Made by a program: the position numbers and the translations under genes. From Verrucomicrobiales bacterium (lineage in GTDB: Bacteria; Verrucomicrobiota; Verrucomicrobiia; Limisphaerales; SXQI01): 9,877 nt of DNA. The notes under the pieces are model-generated. The model did no database searches. It was not told the DNA's origin and saw only the letters and a program-made list of their open reading frames with translations. The stretch covers positions 1 through 9,877 of the forward strand of contig SXQI01000197.1 in the NCBI GenBank assembly GCA_005793025.1, in the 5' to 3' direction. The first letter of the stretch is position 1; each line of letters begins with the position of its first letter. Of this stretch, positions 6,479 through 9,877 are shown piece by piece.

Positions 6479-6504
6479 TAGCCGTTTGCGCGATCGCACG
6501 GCTA
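6479..6504 (+). promoter_or_regulatory. Hairpin in the leader of the symporter gene
   Basis: TAGCCGT (6479-6485) pairs with ACGGCTA (6498-6504), and GCG (6488-6490) pairs with CGC (6495-6497) around a CGAT loop, leaving TT bulged. It fills the 34-bp gap after the DUF3299 stop and ends just before the dctA start codons. It could modulate translation or mark an RNA end; there is no T-tract, so termination is less likely. Confidence 0.5.
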
Positions 6505-6505
6505 A

Positions 6506-7807
6506 GTGGTTAATGTGATGAACGGGACACCATCCATCGCGAGTCGTATCTGGAAGCTGCACCGGGTTCTTTATATTCAGGTTCTGGCAGCCGTTGTGAT
6601 CGGCGTTTTGTTGGGGCATTTCCAACCGTCCCTTGGGATTCAACTCAAGCCTCTCGGAGATGCGTTCATTCGTCTGGTCAAGATGCTGATCGCCCCCATC
6701 GTTTTCTGCACGGTGGTTCACGGGATTGCATCTCTAGGAGATTTGAAGAAAGTTGGAAGACTGGGGATCAAAACGATTCTCTATTTTGAAGTTGTTTCGA
6801 CGCTGGCCTTGTTGATCGGACTATTCGTAGTGAATTATTTCCAGCCCGGGGCTGGGTTCAACGTGGATCCCAAGACGCTCGATCCTCAAATCACTCAGAG
6901 TTACGTTCAAAAGGCGCACGATCTGAGTACCACGGATTTTCTGCTGAACATCATTCCGGCAACGTTTAGCGCAGCGTTTGTCACGGGTGACTTATTGCAG
7001 GTGCTTTTCCTCGCGATATTGACCGGATTTTCGATCACTTTTCTAGGATCGAGTGGGGTGCCCGTGCTGAAAGCGGTGGACACGGTGGCTCGCATTTTTT
7101 TTGGCATCATGGGTGTGATCGTCAAATTCGCTCCGCTAGGCGCATTGGGTGCCATGGCTTTCACGGTGGGCAGTTTCGGTTTATCGTCACTGCAAAAGCT
7201 GTTTGCGTTGATGGCTGCCTTTTACCTGACCTCGGGCGTTTTTGTCCTCGTCGTGCTTGGCTCGATCGCGAGGTTGTGTGGTTTCTCCATCATCAGATTC
7301 CTCTTTCATATCAGGGATGAATTACTGCTGGTGCTCGGGACTAGTTCTTCCGAAACGGCTTTGCCGAGTCTGATGCAAAAAATGCGCGGCCTTGGGTGTT
7401 CTAACTCGACGGTCGGGTTGGTGATTCCTACGGGTTACAGTTTCAATCTCGACGGCACAAATATCTACATGACCATGGCCGCGGTTTTCCTAGCGCAGGC
7501 GACGAATACACCGCTGGATCTTCGCCAGCAACTGGGGCTTCTCTTGGTCGCTATGCTGACGTCCAAGGGTGCGAGCGGCGTCACGGGTGCCGGCTTTGTG
7601 ACGCTTGCTGCAACGTTGGCGGCGGTACCCGCGATTCCCATACAAGCCCTCGCGCTTCTACTGGGGATCGACCGGTTTATGAGCGAGTGTCGTGCCTTGA
7701 CGAACCTTGTTGGGAACGGGGTTGCTACCTTGGTGATCAGCCGTTGGGAAGGGGAGATCAGTCCCGAGACCTTGCGCGCCCGCCTCGGTGGAGTGAAGGA
7801 AAGTTAG
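6506..7807 (+). CDS. dctA: Dicarboxylate/cation symporter, DctA (DAACS) family
   Basis: This inner-membrane secondary transporter, 433 residues from the GTG at 6506 or 429 from the ATG at 6518, matches the usual length of DctA (about 430). The family imports C4-dicarboxylates such as succinate, fumarate and malate with protons or sodium; some relatives carry glutamate or aspartate. Landmarks are the N-terminal helices (about 22-38, then FIRLVKMLIAPIVFCTVVHGIA at 54-75), the serine-rich hairpin GTSSSETALPSLMQKM at 278-293, the substrate-site segment IPTGYSFNLDGTNIYMT at 307-323, the re-entrant TSKGASGVTGAGF at 352-364 and the terminal helix GIDRFMSECRALTNLVGNG at 387-405. All core motifs are intact. 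The ATG at 6518 is the more ordinary start, but neither start has a good Shine-Dalgarno. A hairpin occupies the 34-bp gap to the DUF3299 gene. Cotranscription with that gene is possible, with no obvious functional link. Confidence 0.93.
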   Translation: MVNVMNGTPSIASRIWKLHRVLYIQVLAAVVIGVLLGHFQPSLGIQLKPLGDAFIRLVKMLIAPIVFCTVVHGIASLGDLKKVGRLGIKTILYFEVVSTLALLIGLFVVNYFQPGAGFNVDPKTLDPQITQSYVQKAHDLSTTDFLLNIIPATFSAAFVTGDLLQVLFLAILTGFSITFLGSSGVPVLKAVDTVARIFFGIMGVIVKFAPLGALGAMAFTVGSFGLSSLQKLFALMAAFYLTSGVFVLVVLGSIARLCGFSIIRFLFHIRDELLLVLGTSSSETALPSLMQKMRGLGCSNSTVGLVIPTGYSFNLDGTNIYMTMAAVFLAQATNTPLDLRQQLGLLLVAMLTSKGASGVTGAGFVTLAATLAAVPAIPIQALALLLGIDRFMSECRALTNLVGNGVATLVISRWEGEISPETLRARLGGVKES

Positions 7808-7831
7808 GACCAATTCCATGGCGGGTCCGAT

Positions 7832-7860
7832 TTGACATTTGCGGGAAGTTGTGCTAGTCC
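7832..7860 (+). promoter_or_regulatory. Candidate sigma-70-type promoter for the EF-hand/YHYH operon
   Basis: A perfect -35 hexamer TTGACA is at 7832-7837. A weak -10 lies at 7855-7860 (TAGTCC, 17-bp spacer) or 7853-7858 (GCTAGT, 15-bp spacer). It sits between the symporter stop (7807) and the ATG at 7884, giving a leader of roughly 20 nt. The -35 is the strong part; the -10 is poor by Escherichia coli standards. Confidence 0.5.
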
Positions 7861-7883
7861 GTTCCTATTAAACCTATCACAAG

Positions 7884-8567
7884 ATGAAATCGAAAAATAC
7901 ATTGTTCACGCTGGCACTCTCCGCAATGACTTTTGTGGGGACAGCGAAAGATCAGGTTCCTCCAAGAGAAGAGGATCGCCCTCCCCGACGCGAGGAAGGA
8001 CCGAGAGGTCCGGGTGGGCCTCACCTGTTGCCTCCAATTGCCATGGAAGCTCTGGATCTAACGCCTAGCCAACAACAACAACTCAAGCGGCTGGAGAACG
8101 ATTCGAGAACAAAACTAGAAAAAATCCTGACCCCCGAGCAGGCGGAAAGGTTGAACAATCTGAGGTCGGCAAGAGGCGGTGGAATGGAAATTCGAAGAGA
8201 GGTGACGAGGAACCCACGCACCGGCCCACCCGAACGACCTGACGATGGGGAGCGACGACCCGAGGTGCCATCGATCGCTGAAACGATCGACTTAAACCAT
8301 GACGGGATTATCGATAGCTCGGAGATAAAAAAAGCGAGTCAATCGTTACTGAAACGCGACAAAAACGGTGATGGAACAATCACACCCGACGAATACCGAG
8401 GGCCTCAATTCATTGAACGCCGCATAGAAATACGGGACGGTAAGACAACGACCGAAGAATACCGTGGATCAAGACCTCGCGGGCTTGAAGGAGAGGGACA
8501 AGAAGGCCGTGGCCCCGGAAGACCTCGTGGAGATCAACAAGGTCGTCCCCAACGTCCCCAAGAATAA
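7884..8567 (+). CDS. Secreted EF-hand protein with LTxxQ (Spy/CpxP-like) segment
   Basis: This small exported protein of 227 residues has a signal peptide at about 1-21 (MKSKNTLFTLALSAMTFVGTA). A charged Pro/Arg/Glu-rich stretch follows, then a helical segment (about 54-95) with two LTPxQ motifs (LTPSQ at 59-63, LTPEQ at 82-86) resembling the LTxxQ element of Spy/CpxP-like periplasmic proteins. Two calcium-binding EF-hand loops follow: DLNHDGIIDSSE (136-147) and DKNGDGTITPDE (159-170), both with acidic or Asn residues at positions 1, 3 and 5, Gly at 6 and Glu at 12. A degenerate third loop may lie at 181-192 (RDGKTTTEE). The C-terminus (about 195-227) is low-complexity Gly/Arg/Pro/Gln. It probably binds calcium in the periplasm or outside the cell; no enzyme activity is apparent. 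No clear Shine-Dalgarno precedes the ATG. The YHYH gene begins 32 bp downstream, so the two are probably cotranscribed. Confidence 0.85.
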   Translation: MKSKNTLFTLALSAMTFVGTAKDQVPPREEDRPPRREEGPRGPGGPHLLPPIAMEALDLTPSQQQQLKRLENDSRTKLEKILTPEQAERLNNLRSARGGGMEIRREVTRNPRTGPPERPDDGERRPEVPSIAETIDLNHDGIIDSSEIKKASQSLLKRDKNGDGTITPDEYRGPQFIERRIEIRDGKTTTEEYRGSRPRGLEGEGQEGRGPGRPRGDQQGRPQRPQE

Positions 8568-8599
8568 ATACGAGTCACGACTTAAAACTTTCGCACGCC

Positions 8600-9877
8600 A
8601 TGAGGACTTTCCCGAAGATGATCGCCGCGCTGGTTGTCGTTACGGTGATAGAAATCTCTAGGACGTCGGCGACTGATGCCCGAATCGATTCTTGGATCAC
8701 GGATCAATCAGGTCGCTATGCGCGATTGTATTTGAATGCTGCGGCACAGGCATCGGGAACATCTACAACTACTTGGAACAACGGGACTCAAACACAAGCG
8801 CGGCCTGCTTACTCCGGAGTCCAAGAGGTCTATTCCTCAGCCAATTGGGTCTATCTTCGGACGACGGGCCTAGGGATTCACACGATGGGGCCTTGGCCAG
8901 CGACTTTTCCGAACCTCCCTGCGAACCAGCATGCGTTTTATAGGATCCCCCGCAGTGCTGCAGTGCCAACATCCAAGACACTCACAGGGCTTGGATCGAT
9001 TGGTTATTTCGTAGATGGGGTCGCGATGTTCGACTCGCGCGATGGATTTGTTTGGACGGGAACCGGCGAAGTAGGAGGAAATGGAGTCGGCTATTGGAAT
9101 AGGGAGGCGTATGTGAATGAAGGGGCCACGTTCGACCCTGCATACGCGCATCAGGAAGGTTCTGGAACCTATCATTACCACGCGAACCCAATCGCATTGC
9201 GGCACTTGATCGGGGATCATGTGGACTATAATTCAACAACTAGGACTTACGCGGAATCCACGACGGCTATTACCCAGCATTCCCCGATCCTTGGATGGGT
9301 GCGAGATGGTTATCCGATCTACGGACCTTATGGTTACTCGCGGGTGACCAGTGCGGCGAGCGGTGTGCGACGAATGCTCTCCGGCTTCCAATTGAGGAAC
9401 GGGGAACGTGGGACGGATAATCTTACGACCTCGGGCAGGACTTCGATTCCCGCTTGGGCCGTTCGGCAATATGGCGTCAGTGCCAGCCAGAGTGGCCCCA
9501 GTGTTTCAACGACTTATCCCCTCGGTCGGTATATGGAGGATAACGCATTTCTTGGGGATTGTGGCGGCAAACAAGGCACAGATTATGATCTGGACGAATA
9601 CAACGGCCGGTTTTGTGTGACGCCCGAATTTCCCAATGGCATCTATGCTTATTTCGTGAGCATCGCGGCCGACGGCAAGCCTGTCTATCCCTACAATATC
9701 GGGCGAGCTTTCTACGGGAATCCCACTGGTGCTCAAGTCACAACACTCAATGAAGTGGTCACCACCAATTTTGTTGGTGGGGCCAATACCAGAATCGTGG
9801 CCGAGTCCCCAACGATTGCGAACCAAGAAGTAACTTTAGTGTGGAGCGCGCTCGAAGGGGGCACCTACCGGGTCGAC
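8600..9877 (+). CDS. YHYH-domain secreted protein (3' end cut by window)
   Basis: An uninterrupted frame of 426 codons runs from the ATG at 8600 to the last base. Residues 1-24 look like a signal peptide (MRTFPKMIAALVVVTVIEIS, then a cut near TSA). YHYH-family marks are GYFVDGVAMFDSRDG at 135-149, the name-giving YHYH at 191-194, GWVRDGYPIYGPYGY at 232-246, and a two-cysteine segment with DCGGKQGTDYDLDEYNG, FCVTPEFPNG and YAYF at about 318-352. The cysteines may form a disulfide, and the His and Asp residues may bind metal. The sequence ends in VWSALEGGTYRVD, the beginning of the kind of C-terminal domain seen complete in the lectin-like protein, so roughly 50-70 residues are probably missing. 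The function of YHYH proteins is not established to my knowledge; they are often exported and adjoin other secreted proteins. The ATG lacks an evident Shine-Dalgarno, but the signal peptide right behind it supports this start. Confidence 0.88.
   Translation, partial: MRTFPKMIAALVVVTVIEISRTSATDARIDSWITDQSGRYARLYLNAAAQASGTSTTTWNNGTQTQARPAYSGVQEVYSSANWVYLRTTGLGIHTMGPWPATFPNLPANQHAFYRIPRSAAVPTSKTLTGLGSIGYFVDGVAMFDSRDGFVWTGTGEVGGNGVGYWNREAYVNEGATFDPAYAHQEGSGTYHYHANPIALRHLIGDHVDYNSTTRTYAESTTAITQHSPILGWVRDGYPIYGPYGYSRVTSAASGVRRMLSGFQLRNGERGTDNLTTSGRTSIPAWAVRQYGVSASQSGPSVSTTYPLGRYMEDNAFLGDCGGKQGTDYDLDEYNGRFCVTPEFPNGIYAYFVSIAADGKPVYPYNIGRAFYGNPTGAQVTTLNEVVTTNFVGGANTRIVAESPTIANQEVTLVWSALEGGTYRVD

Noticed and set aside
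7807..7828. GGACC/GGTCC hairpin at the dctA stop codon as a terminator
   Set aside because: Only a 5-bp stem with a 12-nt loop and a TTT tail; too weak to call.
8870..9826. Several - strand open frames under the YHYH gene
   Set aside because: The + strand frame is uninterrupted to the window end and carries the YHYH family motifs; the - strand frames have none.
9872..9877. Window ends in GTCGAC (a SalI site)
   Set aside because: A hexamer at the edge can be chance and carries no biological meaning by itself.

Overview
The window looks like chromosomal DNA of a Verrucomicrobia-type bacterium (Verrucomicrobiota/Planctomycetota group, my inference). The case rests on a secreted protein with C-type-lectin, LamG-like and glycine-rich GSGYT-type repeat modules and a C-terminal 'YQLESSPNLNTW' domain, a second secreted protein (YHYH family) that enters a similar 'GGTYRVD' C-terminal segment at the window edge, secreted EF-hand proteins, and mostly weak Shine-Dalgarno sequences. 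Seven loci are visible: six on the + strand and one on the - strand. Both ends of the window cut through genes. No tRNA, rRNA, CRISPR array, transposase or integrase was seen.

Layout: (1) 1-1853, an ABC exporter pair: the 3' part of a LolD/MacB-type ATPase and an FtsX-like permease, joined by an ATGA stop/start overlap. (2) 2058-4207, a secreted lectin/LamG/repeat protein now split by an apparent one-base deletion near 3430; an 8-bp tandem repeat sits directly behind its start codon. (3) 4208-4475, a convergent intergenic region holding two strong inverted repeats. (4) 4476-5606, - strand, a DUF1016/YhcG-type PDDEXK nuclease that carries the same 29-bp palindrome-containing sequence twice. 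(5) 5794-7807, a DUF3299 exported protein followed 34 bp later by a DctA-type dicarboxylate symporter. (6) 7884-9877, a TTGACA-type promoter candidate, a secreted EF-hand/LTxxQ protein and, 32 bp later, a YHYH-domain protein that runs off the end.

Functional reading: the ABC pair and the DUF3299 protein belong to families that, as I recall, are encoded together in other bacteria (for example the zinc-regulated zrg cluster of Vibrio). Here about 3.9 kb carrying the lectin-like gene and the nuclease gene lies between them. This is consistent with an interrupted or rearranged metal-related envelope transport cluster. The EF-hand and YHYH genes probably form a separate exported-protein operon. 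No clearly new multi-gene system is evident. The most unusual sequence features are the duplicated palindrome inside the nuclease gene, the octanucleotide repeat at the lectin gene start, the frameshift, and the two-state inverted repeats in the convergent gap.
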